A stretch of 64,000 nucleotides of DNA. Source: Karalla daura (Eukaryota; Chordata; Actinopteri; Chaetodontiformes; Leiognathidae). Location of the stretch: assembly GCA_029224185.1 (NCBI GenBank), contig JANZKI010000095.1, forward strand, positions 1-64,000, written 5' to 3'. Under the pieces are notes generated by a model. The model saw nothing but the letters and a program-made list of their open reading frames with translations, made no database searches and had not been told where the DNA came from. Numbering within the stretch: the stretch's first letter is position 1; each line of letters opens with the position of its first letter. Of the stretch, positions 39,501 through 53,670 are shown piece by piece. A program made the translations under genes and the position numbers.

Positions 39501-42500
39501 GGGGGCTGTAAACAGGCTCAACTAAGCATTCTAAACACTTTTCAGGCCTGTTGCTGCACTGCGTATTGGCCAATGGTGCATGTGTCAACACACTTTTTCA
39601 AAGCGCTTTTCCCCACAGTCTCCTATGCAGGGGGCTGTAAACAGGCTCAACTAAGCGTTCTAAACACTTTGACGGCCTGTTACTGCACTGCGTATTGGCC
39701 AATGGTGCATGTGTCAACACACTTTTTCAAAGCGCTTTTCCCCACAGTCTCCTATGCAGGGGGCTGTAAACAGGCTCAACTAAGCGTTCTAAACACTTTG
39801 ACGGCCTGTTGCTGCACTGCGTATTGGCCAATGGTGCATGTGTCAACACACTTTTTCAAAGCGCTTTTCCCCACAGTCTCCTGTGCAGGGGGCTGTAAAC
39901 AGGCTCAACTAAGCGTTCTAAACACTTTGACGGCCTGTTGCTGCACTGCGTATTGGCCAATGGTGCATGTGTCAACACACTTTTTCAAAGCGCTTTTCAT
40001 CCACAGTCTCCTATGCAGGGGGCTGTAAACAGGCTCAACTAAGCGTTCTAAACACTTTTCAGGCCTGTTGCTGCACTGCGTATTGGCCAATGGTGCATGT
40101 GTCAACACACTTTATCAAAGCGCTTTTCCCCACAGTCTCCTATGCAGGGGGCTGTAAACAGGCTCAACCAAGCGTTCTAAACACTTTGACGGCCTGTTGC
40201 TGCACTGCGTATTGGCCAATGGTGCATGTGTCAACACACTTTTTCAAAGCCCTTTTCCCCACAGTTTTCTATGCAGGGGGCTGTAAGCAGGCTCAACCAA
40301 GCGTTCTAAACAATTTTCAGGCCTGTTGCTGCACTGCGTTTTGGCCAATGGTGCATGTGTCAACACACTTTTTCAAAGCGCTTTTCCCCACAGTCTCCTA
40401 TGCAGGGGGCTGTAAACTGGCTCAACTAAGCGTTCTACACACTTTGACGGCCTGTTGCTGTAATGCGTATTGGCCAATGGTGCATGTGTCAACACACTTT
40501 TTCAAAGCGCTTTTCCCCACAGTCTCCTATGCAGGGGGCTGTAAACAGGCTCAACTAAGCGTTCTAAACACTTTTCAGGCCTGTTGCTGCACTGCGTATT
40601 GGCCAATGGTGTATGTGTCAACACACTTTATCAAAGCGCTTTTCCCCACAGTCTCCTATGCAGGGGGCTGTAAACAGGCTCAACCAAGCGTTCTAAACAC
40701 TTTGACGGCCTGTTGCTGCACTGCGTATTGGCCAATGGTGCATGTGTCAACACACTTTTTCAAAGCCCTTTTCCCCACAGTCTTCTATGCAGGGGGCTGT
40801 AAGCAGGCTCAACTAAGCGTTCTAAACAATTTTCAGGCCTGTTGCTGCACTGCGTTTTGGCCAATGGTGCATGTGTCAACACACTTTTTCAAAGCGCTTT
40901 TCCCCACAGTCTCCTATGCAGGGGGCTGTAAACAGGCTCAACTAAGCGTTCTAAACACTTTGACGGCCTGTTGCTGTAATGCGTATTGGCCAATGGTGCA
41001 TGTGTCAACACACTTTTTCAAAGCGCTTTTCCCCACAGTCTCCTATGCAGGGGGCTGTAAACAGGCTCAACTAAGCGTTCTAAACACTTTGACGGCCTGT
41101 TGCTGCACTGCGTATTGGCCAATGGTGCATGTGTCAACACACTTTTTCAAAGTGCTTTTCCCCACAGTCTCCTGTGCAGGGGGCTGTAAACAGGCTCAAC
41201 TAAGCATTCTAAACACTTTTCAGGCCTGTTGCTGCACTGCGTATTGGCCAATGGTGCATGTGTCAACACACTTTTTCAAAGCGCTTTTCCCCACAGTCTC
41301 CTATGCAGGGGGCTGTAAACAGGCTCAACTAAGCGTTCTAAACACTTTGACGGCCTGTTACTGCACTGCGTATTGGCCAATGGTGCATGTGTCAACACAC
41401 TTTTTCAAAGCGCTTTTCCCCACAGTCTCCTATGCAGGGGGCTGTAAACAGGCTCAACCAAGCGTTCTAAACACTTTGACGGCCTGTTGCTGCACTGCGT
41501 GTTTGCCAATGGTGCATGTGTCAACACACTTTTTCAAAGCGCTTTTCCCCACAGTCTCCTGTGCAGGGGGCTGTAAACAAGCTCAACTAAGCGTTCTAAA
41601 CACTTTGACGGCCTGTTGCTGCACTGCGTATTGGCCAATGGTGCATGTGTCAACACACTTTTTCAAAGCACTTTTCCCCACAGTCTCCTATGCAGGGGGC
41701 TGTAAACAGGCTCAACTAAGCGTTCTAAACACTTTGACGGCCTGTTGCTGCACTGCGTATTGGCCAATGGTGCATGTGTCAACACACTTTTTCAAAGCCC
41801 TTTTCCCCACAGTCTCCTGTGCAGGGGGCTGTAAACAGGCTCAACTAAGCGTTCTAAACACTTTGACGGCCTGTTGCTGCACTGCGTATTGGCCAATGGT
41901 GCATGTGTCAACACACTTTTTCAAAGCCCTTTTCCCCACAGTCTTCTATGCAGGGGGCTGTAAGCAGGCTCAACCAAGCGTTCTAAACAATTTTCAGGCC
42001 TGTTGCTGCACTGCATTTTGGCCAATGGTGCATGTGTCAACACACTTTTTCAAAGCCCTTTTCCCCACAGTTTTCTATGCAGGGGGCTGTAAGCAGGCTC
42101 AACCAAGCGTTCTAAACAATTTTCAGGCCTGTTGCTGCACTGCGTTTTGGCCAATGGTGCATGTGTCAACACACTTTTTCAAAGCGCTTTTCCCCACAGT
42201 CTCCTATGCAGGGGGCTGTAAACAGGCTCAACTAAGCGTTCTACACACTTTGACGGCCTGTTGCTGTAATGCGTATTGGCCAATGGTGCATGTGTCAACA
42301 CACTTTTTCAAAGCGCTTTTCCCCACAGTCTCCTATGCAGGGGGCTGTAAACAGGCTCAACTAAGCGTTCTAAACACTTTTCAGGCCTGTTGCTGCACTG
42401 CGTATTGGCCAATGGTGTATGTGTCAACACACTTTATCAAAGCGCTTTTCCCCACAGTCTCCTATGCAGGGGGCTGTAAACAGGCTCAACCAAGCGTTCT

Positions 42501-43038
42501 AAACACTTTGACGGCCTGTTGCTGCACTGCGTATTGGCCAATGGTGCATGTGTCAACACACTTTTTCAAAGCCCTTTTCCCCACAGTCTTCTATGCAGGG
42601 GGCTGTAAGCAGGCTCAACCAAGCGTTCTAAACAATTTTCAGGCCTGTTGCTGCACTGCGTTTTGGCCAATGGTGCATGTGTCAACACACTTTTTCAAAG
42701 CGCTTTTCCCCACAGTCTCCTATGCAGGGGGCTGTAAACAGGCTCAACTAAGCGTTCTAAACACTTTGACGGCCTGTTGCTGTAATGCGTATTGGCCAAT
42801 GGTGCATGTGTCAACACACTTTTTCAAAGCCCTTTTCCCCACAGTCTCCTGTGCAGGGGGCTGTAAACAGGCTCAACTAAGCGTTCTAAACACTTTGACG
42901 GCCTGTTGCTGCACTGCGTATTGGCCAATGGTGCATGTGTCAACACACTTTTTCAAAGCGCTTTTCCCCACAGTCTCCTATGCAGGGGGCTGTAAACAGG
43001 CTCAACAAAGCGTTCTAAACACTTTTCAGGCCTGTTAC
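36460..43038 (+). repeat. 51-monomer block, first copy (6,579 bp)
   Basis: This block is repeated immediately downstream at an offset of 6,579 bp, exactly 51 x 129. Shared rare marks include CAACCATGCG at about 36,555, GCGTATCGG at about 36,856, CCCACTGTC at about 37,550, the AAGCGCTTTCCCC deletion at 38,447, GGGTTG at about 39,246 and the CATCC insertion at 39,994. Agreement runs to about 42,955; the last ~80 bp belong to the diverged junction. Confidence 0.9.
38447..38457 (+). other. -1 indel in the T run, duplicated at 45,026
   Basis: TTTCCCCACAG has one T fewer than consensus. The identical change at 45,026-45,036 lies exactly 6,579 bp away and is part of the 51-monomer duplication, so both derive from one event. 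Confidence 0.9.
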
Positions 43039-46000
43039 TGCACTGCGTATTGGCCAATGGTGCATGTGTCAACACACTTTTTCAAAGCGCTTTTCCCCAC
43101 AGTCTCCTATGCAGGGGGCTGTAAACTGGCTCAACCATGCGTTCTAAACACTTTGACGGCCTGTTGCTGCACTGCGTGTTTGCCAATGGTGCATGTGTCA
43201 ACACACTTTTTCAAAGCGCTTTTCCCCACAGTCTCCTATGCAGGGGGCTGTAAACAGGCTCAACTAAGCGTTCTAAACACTTTGACGGCCTGTTGCTGCA
43301 CTGCGTATTGGCCAATGGTGCATGTGTCAACACACTTTTTCAAAGCGCTTTTCCCCACAGTCTCCTGTGCAGGGGGCTGTAAACAGGCTCAACTAAGCGT
43401 TCTAAACACTTTGACGGCCTGTTGCTGCACTGCGTATCGGCCAATGGTGCATGTGTCAACACACTTTTTCAAAGCCCTTTTCCCCACAGTTTTCTATGCA
43501 GGGGGCTGTAAGCAGGCTCAGCCAAGCGTTCTAAACAATTTTCAGGCCTGTTGCTGCACTGCGTTTTGGCCAATGGTGCATGTGTCAACACACTTTTTCA
43601 AAGCGCTTTTCCCCACAGTCTCCTATGCAGGGGGCTGTAAACTGGCTCAACCAAACGTTCTAAACACTTTGACGGCCTGTTGCTGCACTGCGTGTTTGCC
43701 AATGGTGCATGTGTCAACACACTTTTTCAAAGCGCTTTTCCCCACAGTCTCCTATGCAGGGGGCTGTAAACAGGCTCAACTAAGCGTTCTAAACACTTTG
43801 ACCGCCTGTTGCTGCACTGCGTATTGGCCAATGGTGCATGTGTCAACACACTTTTTCAAAGCGCTTTTCCCCACAGTCTCCTGTGCAGGGGGCTGTAAAC
43901 AAGCTCAACTAAGCGTTCTAAACACTTTGACGGCCTGTTGCTGCACTGCGTATTGGCCAATGGTGCATGTGTCAACACACTTTTTCAAAGCGCTTTTCCC
44001 CACAGTCTCCTATGCAGGGGGCTGTAAACAGGCTCAACTAAGCGTTCTAAACACTTTTCAGGCCTGTTGCTGCACTGCGTATTGGCCAATGGTGCATGTG
44101 TCAACACACTTTTTCAAAGCGCTTTTCCCCACTGTCTCCTATGCAGGGGGCTGTAAACAGGCTCAACTAAGCGTTCTAAACACTTTGACGGCCTGTTGCT
44201 GCACTGCGTATTGGCCAATGGTGCATGTGTCAACACACTTTTTCAAAGCCCTTTTCCCCACAGTCTCCTATGCAGGGGGCTGTAAACAGGCTCAACTAAG
44301 CGTTCTAAACACTTTTCAGGCCTGTTGCTGCACTGCGTATTGGCCAATGGTGCATGTGTCAACACACTTTTTCAAAGCGCTTTTCACCACATTCTCCAAT
44401 GCAGGGGGCTGTAAACTGGCTCAACTAAGCGTTCTAAACACTTTGACGGCCTGTTGCTTCACTGCGTGTTGGCCAATGGTGCATGTGTCAACGCACTTTT
44501 TCAAAGCGCTTTTTCCCTCAGTCTCCTATGCAGGGGGCTGTAAACTGGCTCAACTAAGCGTTCTACACACTTTGACGGCCTGTTGCTGTAATGCGTATTG
44601 GCAAATGGTGCATGTGTCAACGCACTTTTTCAAAGCGCTTTTTCCCACAGTCTCCTATGCAGGGGGCTGTAAACAGGCTCAACTAAGCGTTCTAAACACT
44701 TTGACGGCCTGTTGCTGCACTGCGTATTGGCCAATGGTGCATGTGTCAACACACTTATTCAAAGCCCTTTTCCCCACAGTCTTCTATGCAGGGGGCTGTA
44801 AACAGGCTCAACTAAGCGTTCTAAACACTTTTCAGGCCTGTTGCTGCACTGCGTATTGGCCAATGGTGCATGTGTCAACACACTTTTTCAAAGCGCTTTT
44901 CCCCACAGTCTCCGATGCAGGGGGCTGTAAACTGGCTCAACTAAGCGTTCTAAACACTTTGACGGCCTGTTGCTGCACTGCGTGTTTGCCAATGGTGCAT
45001 GTGTCAACACACTTTTTCAAAGCGCTTTCCCCACAGTCTCCTATGCAGGGGGCTGTAAACAGGCTCAACTAAGCGTTCTAAACACTTTGACGGCCTGTTG
45101 CTGCACTGCGTATTGGCCAATGGTGCATGTGTCAACACACTTTTTCAAAGCGCTTTTCCCCACAGTCTCCTATGCAGGGGGCTGTAAACAGGCTCAACAA
45201 AGCGTTCTAAACACTTTTCAGGCCTGTTGTTGCACTGCGTATTGGCCAATGGTGCATGTGTCAACACACTTTTTCAAAGCGCTTTTCCCCACAGTCTCCA
45301 ATGCAGGGGGCTGTAAACTGGCTCAACTAAGCGTTCTAAACACTTTGACGGCCTGTTGCTTCACTGCGTGTTGGCCAATGGTGCATGTGTCAACGCACTT
45401 TTTCAAAGCGCTTTTTCCCACAGTCTCCTATGCAGGGGGCTGTAAACTGGCTCAACTAAGCGTTCTACACACTTTGACGGCCTGTTGCTGTAATGCGTAT
45501 TGGCCAATGGTGCATGTGTCAAAACACTTTTTCAAAGCGCTTTTTCCCACAGTCTCCTATGCAGGGGGCTGTAAACAGGCTCAACTAAGCGTTCTAAACA
45601 CTTTGACGGCCTGTTGCTGCACTGCGTATTGGCCAATGGTGCATGTGTCAACACACTTATTCAAAGCCCTTTTCCCCACAGTCTTCTATGCAGGGGGCTG
45701 TAAGCAGGCTCAACCAAGCGTTCTAAACAATTTTCAGGCCTGTTGCTGCACTGCGTTTTGGCCAATGGTGCATGTGTCAACACACTTTTTCAAAGCGCTT
45801 TTTCCCACAGTCTCCTATGCAGGGGGTTGTAAACAGGCTCAACTAAGCGTTCTACACACTTTGACGGCCTGTTGCTGTAATGCGTATTGGCCAATGGTGC
45901 ATGTGTCAACACACTTTTTCAAAGCGCTTTTCCCCACAGTCTCCTATGCAGGGGGCTGTAAACAGGCTCAACTAAGCGTTCTAAACACTTTGACGGCCTG

Positions 46001-49000
46001 TTGCTGCACTGCGTATTGGCCAATGGTGCATGTGTCAACACACTTTTTCAAAGTGCTTTTCCCCACAGTCTCCTGTGCAGGGGGCTGTAAACAGGCTCAA
46101 CTAAGCATTCTAAACACTTTTCAGGCCTGTTGCTGCACTGCGTATTGGCCAATGGTGCATGTGTCAACACACTTTTTCAAAGCGCTTTTCCCCACAGTCT
46201 CCTATGCAGGGGGCTGTAAACAGGCTCAACTAAGCGTTCTAAACACTTTGACGGCCTGTTACTGCACTGCGTATTGGCCAATGGTGCATGTGTCAACACA
46301 CTTTTTCAAAGCGCTTTTCCCCACAGTCTCCTATGCAGGGGGCTGTAAACAGGCTCAACTAAGCGTTCTAAACACTTTGACGGCCTGTTGCTGCACTGCG
46401 TATTGGCCAATGGTGCATGTGTCAACACACTTTTTCAAAGCGCTTTTCCCCACAGTCTCCTGTGCAGGGGGCTGTAAACAGGCTCAACTAAGCGTTCTAA
46501 ACACTTTGACGGCCTGTTGCTGCACTGCGTATTGGCCAATGGTGCATGTGTCAACACACTTTTTCAAAGCGCTTTTCATCCACAGTCTCCTATGCAGGGG
46601 GCTGTAAACAGGCTCAACTAAGCGTTCTAAACACTTTTCAGGCCTGTTGCTGCACTGCGTATTGGCCAATGGTGCATGTGTCAACACACTTTATCAAAGC
46701 GCTTTTCCCCACAGTCTCCTATGCAGGGGGCTGTAAACAGGCTCAACCAAGCGTTCTAAACACTTTGACGGCCTGTTGCTGCACTGCGTATTGGCCAATG
46801 GTGCATGTGTCAACACACTTTTTCAAAGCCCTTTTCCCCACAGTTTTCTATGCAGGGGGCTGTAAGCAGGCTCAACCAAGCGTTCTAAACAATTTTCAGG
46901 CCTGTTGCTGCACTGCGTTTTGGCCAATGGTGCATGTGTCAACACACTTTTTCAAAGCGCTTTTCCCCACAGTCTCCTATGCAGGGGGCTGTAAACTGGC
47001 TCAACTAAGCGTTCTACACACTTTGACGGCCTGTTGCTGTAATGCGTATTGGCCAATGGTGCATGTGTCAACACACTTTTTCAAAGCGCTTTTCCCCACA
47101 GTCTCCTATGCAGGGGGCTGTAAACAGGCTCAACTAAGCGTTCTAAACACTTTTCAGGCCTGTTGCTGCACTGCGTATTGGCCAATGGTGTATGTGTCAA
47201 CACACTTTATCAAAGCGCTTTTCCCCACAGTCTCCTATGCAGGGGGCTGTAAACAGGCTCAACCAAGCGTTCTAAACACTTTGACGGCCTGTTTCTGCAC
47301 TGCGTATTGGCCAATGGTGCATGTGTCAACACACTTTTTCAAAGCCCTTTTCCCCACAGTCTTCTATGCAGGGGGCTGTAAGCAGGCTCAACTAAGCGTT
47401 CTAAACAATTTTCAGGCCTGTTGCTGCACTGCGTTTTGGCCAATGGTGCATGTGTCAACACACTTTTTCAAAGCGCTTTTCCCCACAGTCTCCTATGCAG
47501 GGGGCTGTAAACAGGCTCAACTAAGCGTTCTAAACACTTTGACGGCCTGTTGCTGTAATGCGTATTGGCCAATGGTGCATGTGTCAACACACTTTTTCAA
47601 AGCGCTTTTCCCCACAGTCTCCTATGCAGGGGGCTGTAAACAGGCTCAACTAAGCGTTCTAAACACTTTGACGGCCTGTTGCTGCACTGCGTATTGGCCA
47701 ATGGTGCATGTGTCAACACACTTTTTCAAAGTGCTTTTCCCCACAGTCTCCTGTGCAGGGGGCTGTAAACAGGCTCAACTAAGCATTCTAAACACTTTTC
47801 AGGCCTGTTGCTGCACTGCGTATTGGCCAATGGTGCATGTGTCAACACACTTTTTCAAAGCGCTTTTCCCCACAGTCTCCTATGCAGGGGGCTGTAAACA
47901 GGCTCAACTAAGCGTTCTAAACACTTTGACGGCCTGTTACTGCACTGCGTATTGGCCAATGGTGCATGTGTCAACACACTTTTTCAAAGCGCTTTTCCCC
48001 ACAGTCTCCTATGCAGGGGGCTGTAAACAGGCTCAACCAAGCGTTCTAAACACTTTGACGGCCTGTTGCTGCACTGCGTGTTTGCCAATGGTGCATGTGT
48101 CAACACACTTTTTCAAAGCGCTTTTCCCCACAGTCTCCTGTGCAGGGGGCTGTAAACAAGCTCAACTAAGCGTTCTAAACACTTTGACGGCCTGTTGCTG
48201 CACTGCGTATTGGCCAATGGTGCATGTGTCAACACACTTTTTCAAAGCACTTTTCCCCACAGTCTCCTATGCAGGGGGCTGTAAACAGGCTCAACTAAGC
48301 GTTCTAAACACTTTGACGGCCTGTTGCTGCACTGCGTATTGGCCAATGGTGCATGTGTCAACACACTTTTTCAAAGCCCTTTTCCCCACAGTCTCCTGTG
48401 CAGGGGGCTGTAAACAGGCTCAACTAAGCGTTCTAAACACTTTGACGGCCTGTTGCTGCACTGCGTATTGGCCAATGGTGCATGTGTCAACACACTTTTT
48501 CAAAGCCCTTTTCCCCACAGTCTTCTATGCAGGGGGCTGTAAGCAGGCTCAACCAAGCGTTCTAAACAATTTTCAGGCCTGTTGCTGCACTGCATTTTGG
48601 CCAATGGTGCATGTGTCAACACACTTTTTCAAAGCCCTTTTCCCCACAGTTTTCTATGCAGGGGGCTGTAAGCAGGCTCAACCAAGCGTTCTAAACAATT
48701 TTCAGGCCTGTTGCTGCACTGCGTTTTGGCCAATGGTGCATGTGTCAACACACTTTTTCAAAGCGCTTTTCCCCACAGTCTCCTATGCAGGGGGCTGTAA
48801 ACAGGCTCAACTAAGCGTTCTACACACTTTGACGGCCTGTTGCTGTAATGCGTATTGGCCAATGGTGCATGTGTCAACACACTTTTTCAAAGCGCTTTTC
48901 CCCACAGTCTCCTATGCAGGGGGCTGTAAACAGGCTCAACTAAGCGTTCTAAACACTTTTCAGGCCTGTTGCTGCACTGCGTATTGGCCAATGGTGTATG

Positions 49001-49534
49001 TGTCAACACACTTTATCAAAGCGCTTTTCCCCACAGTCTCCTATGCAGGGGGCTGTAAACAGGCTCAACCAAGCGTTCTAAACACTTTGACGGCCTGTTG
49101 CTGCACTGCGTATTGGCCAATGGTGCATGTGTCAACACACTTTTTCAAAGCCCTTTTCCCCACAGTCTTCTATGCAGGGGGCTGTAAGCAGGCTCAACCA
49201 AGCGTTCTAAACAATTTTCAGGCCTGTTGCTGCACTGCGTTTTGGCCAATGGTGCATGTGTCAACACACTTTTTCAAAGCGCTTTTCCCCACAGTCTCCT
49301 ATGCAGGGGGCTGTAAACAGGCTCAACTAAGCGTTCTAAACACTTTGACGGCCTGTTGCTGTAATGCGTATTGGCCAATGGTGCATGTGTCAACACACTT
49401 TTTCAAAGCCCTTTTCCCCACAGTCTCCTGTGCAGGGGGCTGTAAACAGGCTCAACTAAGCGTTCTAAACACTTTGACGGCCTGTTGCTGCACTGCGTAT
49501 TGGCCAATGGTGCATGTGTCAACACACTTTTTCA
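43039..49534 (+). repeat. 51-monomer block, second copy
   Basis: This is a copy of 36,460-42,955. In the rows I compared the only difference found was position 47,294 (T, in GTTTCTGC) against 40,715 (G). The comparison was by eye and not exhaustive. Both 1-bp indels of the first copy recur at 45,026 and 46,573. Agreement stops after about 49,530, where GCCCTTTTCC replaces GCGCTTTTCC. Confidence 0.9.
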
Positions 49535-49892
49535 AAGCCCTTTTCCCCACAGTTTTCTATGCAGGGGGCTGTAAGCAGGCTCAACCAAGCGTTCTAAACA
49601 ATTTTCAGGCCTGTTGCTGCACTGCGTTTTGGCCAATGGTGCATGTGTCAACACACTTTTTCAAAGCGCTTTTCCCCACAGTCTCCTATGCAGGGGGCTG
49701 TAAACTGGCTCAACCAAGCGTTCTAAACACTTTGACGGCCTGTTGCTGCACTGCGTGTTTGCCAATGGTGCATGTGTCAACACACTTTTTCAAAGCGCTT
49801 TTCCCCACAGTCTCCTATGCAGGGGGCTGTAAACAGGCTCAACTAAGCGTTCTAAACACTTTGACCGCCTGTTGCTGCACTGCGTATTGGCC

Positions 49893-52800
49893 AATGGTGC
49901 ATGTGTCAACACACTTTTTCAAAGCGCTTTTCCCCACAGTCTCCTGTGCAGGGGGCTGTAAACAAGCTCAACTAAGCGTTCTAAACACTTTGACGGCCTG
50001 TTGCTGCACTGCGTATTGGCCAATGGTGCATGTGTCAACACACTTTTTCAAAGCACTTTTCCCCACAGTCTCCTATGCAGGGGGCTGTAAACAGGCTCAA
50101 CTAAGCGTTCTAAACACTTTGACGGCCTGTTGCTGCACTGCGTATTGGCCAATGGTGCATGTGTCAACACACTTTTTCGAAGCCCTTTTCCCCACAGTCT
50201 CCTGTGCAGGGGGCTGTAAACAGGCTCAACTAAGCGTTCTAAACACTTTGACGGCCTGTTGCTGCACTGCGTATTGGCCAATGGTGCATGTGTCAACACA
50301 CTTTTTCAAAGCCCTTTTCCCCACAGTCTTCTATGCAGGGGGCTGTAAGCAGGCTCAACCAAGCGTTCTAAACAATTTTCAGGCCTGTTGCTGCACTGCA
50401 TTTTGGCCAATGGTGCATGTGTCAACACACTTTTTCAAAGCGCTTTTCCCCACAGTCTCCTATGCAGGGGGCTGTAAACAGGCTCAACTAAGCGTTCTAA
50501 ACACTTTGACGGCCTGTTGCTGTAATGCGTACTGGCCAATGGTGCATGTGTCAACACACTTTTTCAAAGCGCTTTTCCCCACAGTCTCCTATGCAGGGGG
50601 CTGTAAACAGGCTCAACTAAGCGTTCTAAACACTTTGACGGCCTGTTGCTGCACTGCGTATTGGCCAATGGTGCATGTGTCAACACACTTTTTCAAAGTG
50701 CTTTTCCCCACAGTCTCCTGTGCAGGGGGCTGTAAACAGGCTCAACGAAGCATTCTAAACACTTTGACGGCCTGTTGCTGCACTGCGTATTGGCCAATGG
50801 TGCATGTGTCAACACACTTTTTCAAACCGCTTTTCCCCACAGTCTCCTATGCAGGGGGCTGTAAACAGGCTCAACTAAGCGTTCTAAACACTTTGACGGC
50901 CTGTTACTGCACTGCGTATTGGCCAATGGTGCATGTGTCAACACACTTTTTCAAAGCGCTTTTCCCCACAGTCTCCTATGCAGGGGGCTGTAAACTGGCT
51001 CAACCAAGCGTTCTAAATACTTTGACGGCCTGTTGCTGCACTGCGTGTTTGCCAATGGTGCATGTGTCAACACACTTTTTCAAAGCGCTTTTCCCCACAG
51101 TCTCCTATGCAGGGGGCTGTAAACAGGCTCAACCAAGCGTTCTAAACACTTTGACGGCCTGTTGCTGCACTGCGTATTGGCCAATGGTGCATGTGTCAAC
51201 ACACTTTTTCAAAGCCCTTTTCCCCACAGTTTTCTATGCAGGGGGCTGTAAGCAGGCTCAACCAAGCGTTCTAAACAATTTTCAGGCCTGTTGCTGCACT
51301 GCGTTTTGGCCAATGGTGCATGTGTCAACACACTTTTTCAAAGCGCTTTTCCCCACAGTCTCCTATGCAGGGGGCTGTAAACAGGCTCAACTAAGCGTTC
51401 TACACACTTTGACGGCCTGTTATTGTAATGCGTATTGGCCAATGGTGCATGTGTCAACACACTTTTTCAAAGCGCTTTTCCCCACAGTCTCCTATGCAGG
51501 GGGCTGTAAACAGGCTCAACTAAGCGTTCTAAACACTTTTCAGGCCTGTTGCTGCACTGCGTATTGGCCAATGGTGTATGTGTCAACACACTTTATCAAA
51601 GCGCTTTTCCCCACAGTCTCCTATGCAGGGGGCTCTAAACAGGCTCAACCAAGCGTTCTAAACACTTTGACGGCCTGTTGCTGCACTGCGTATTGGCCAA
51701 TGGTGCATGTGTCAACACACTTTTTCAAAGCCCTTTTCCCCACAGTCTTCTATGCAGGGGGCTGTAAGCAGGCTCAACCAAGCGTTCTAAACAATTTTCA
51801 GGCCTGTTGCTGCACTGCGTTTTGGCCAATGGTGCATGTGTCAACACACTTTTTCAAAGCGCTTTTCCCCACAGTCTCCTATGCAGGGGGCTGTAAACAG
51901 GCTCAACTAAGCGTTCTAAACACTTTGACGGCCTGTTGCTGTAATGCGTATTGGCCAATGGTGCATGTGTCAACACACTTTTTCAAAGCGCTTTTCCCCA
52001 CAGTCTCCTATGCAGGGGGCTGTAAACAGGCTCAACTAAGCGTTCTAAACACTTTGACGGCCTGTTGCTGCACTGCGTATTGGCCAATGGTGCATGTGTC
52101 AACACACTTTTTCAAAGCGCTTTTCCCCACAGTCTCCTGTGCAGGGGGCTGTAAACAGGCTCAACAAAGCATTCTAAACACTTTGACGGCCTGTTGCTGC
52201 ACTGCGTATTGGCCAATGGTGCATGTGTCAACACACTTTTTCAAACCGCTTTTCCCCACAGTCTCCTATGCAGGGGGCTGTAAACAGGCTCAACTAAGCG
52301 TTCTAAACACTTTGACGGCCTGTTACTGCACTGCGTATTGGCCAATGGTGCATATGTCAACACACTTTTTCAAAGCGCTTTTCCCCACAGTCTCCTATGC
52401 AGGGGGCTGTAAACTGGCTCAACCAAGCGTTCTAAACACTTTGACGGCCTGTTGCTGCACTGCGTGTTTGCCAATGGTGCATGTGTCAACACACTTTTTC
52501 AAAGCGCTTTTCCCCACAGTCTCCTGTGCAGGGGGCTGTAAACAAGCTCAACTAAGCGTTCTAAACACTTTGACGGCCTGTTGCTGCACTGCGTATTGGC
52601 CAATGGTGCATGTGTCAACACACTTTTTCAAAGCACTTTTCCCCACAGTCTCCTATGCAGGGGGCTGTAAACAGGCTCAACTAAGCGTTCTAAACACTTT
52701 GACGGCCTGTTGCTGCACTGCGTATTGGCCAATGGTGCATGTGTCAACACACTTTTTCAAAGCCCTTTTCCCCACAGTCTCCTGTGCAGGGGGCTGTAAA

Positions 52801-53670
52801 CAGGCTCAACTAAGCGTTCTAAACACTTTGACGGCCTGTTGCTGCACTGCGTATTGGCCAATGGTGCATGTGTCAACACACTTTTTCAAAGCCCTTTTCC
52901 CCACAGTCTTCAATGCAGGGGGCTGTAAGCAGGCTCAACCAAGCGTTCTAAACAATTTTCAGGCCTGTTGCTGCACTGCGTTTTGGCCAATGGTGCATGT
53001 GTCAACACACTTTTTCAAAGCGCTTTTCCCCACAGTCTCCTATGCAGGGGGCTGTAAACAGGCTCAACTAAGCGTTCTAAACACTTTGACGGCCTGTTGC
53101 TGTAATGCGTATTGGCCAATGGTGCATGTGTCAACACACTTTTTCAAAGCGCTTTTCCCCACAGTCTCCTATGCAGGGGGCTGTAAACAGGCTCAACTAA
53201 GCGTTCTAAACACTTTGACGGCCTGTTGCTGCACTGCGTATTGGCCTATGGTGCATGTGTCAACACACTTTTTCAAAGTGCTTTTCCCCACAGTCTCCTG
53301 TGCAGGGGGCTGTAAACAGGCTCAACTAAGCATTCTAAACACTTTGACGGCCTGTTGCTGCACTGCGTATTGGCCAATGGTGCATGTGTCAACACACTTT
53401 TTCAAACCGCTTTTCTCCACAGTCTCCTATGCAGGGGGCTGTAAACAGGCTCAACTAAGCGTTCTAAACACTTTGACGGCCTGTTACTGCACTGCGTATT
53501 GGCCAATGGTGCATGTGTCAACACACTTTTTCAAAGCGCTTTTCCCCACAGTCTCCTATGCAGGGGGCTGTAAACTGGCTCAACCAAGCGTTCTAAACAC
53601 TTTGACGGCCTGTTGCTGCACTGCGTGTTTGCCAATGGTGCATGTGTCAACATACTTTTTCAAAGCGCTT
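49893..53670 (+). repeat. 20-monomer-offset repeat with partial internal 11-monomer repeat
   Basis: The segment 49,893-51,090 matches 52,473-53,670 at an offset of 2,580 bp. It carries about nine scattered substitutions (for example 50,180, 50,400, 50,532 and 50,747), so it is older than the blocks at 31-49 kb. Inside it, the CAACGAAGCATT/CAACAAAGCATT monomer followed by AAACCGCTTT recurs at an 11-monomer spacing (50,745 and 52,164). Confidence 0.65.

Larger units (their letters stand above)
26000..46000 (+). repeat. Middle domain of the array
   Basis: From about 26-27 kb a new class becomes common: GTAAGCAGGCTCAACC, then AACAATTTTCAGG, then GCGTTTTGG. Precursors with AACACTT instead of AACAATT lie at 18,611 and 23,514, 38 monomers apart (plus one inserted base). 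TCCTGTGCAGG and AAAGTGCTTT monomers also rise here. The older TTGCTTCAC class is still present up to about 45,360. Two large tandem duplications (20 and 51 monomers) fill most of the domain. Confidence 0.7.
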
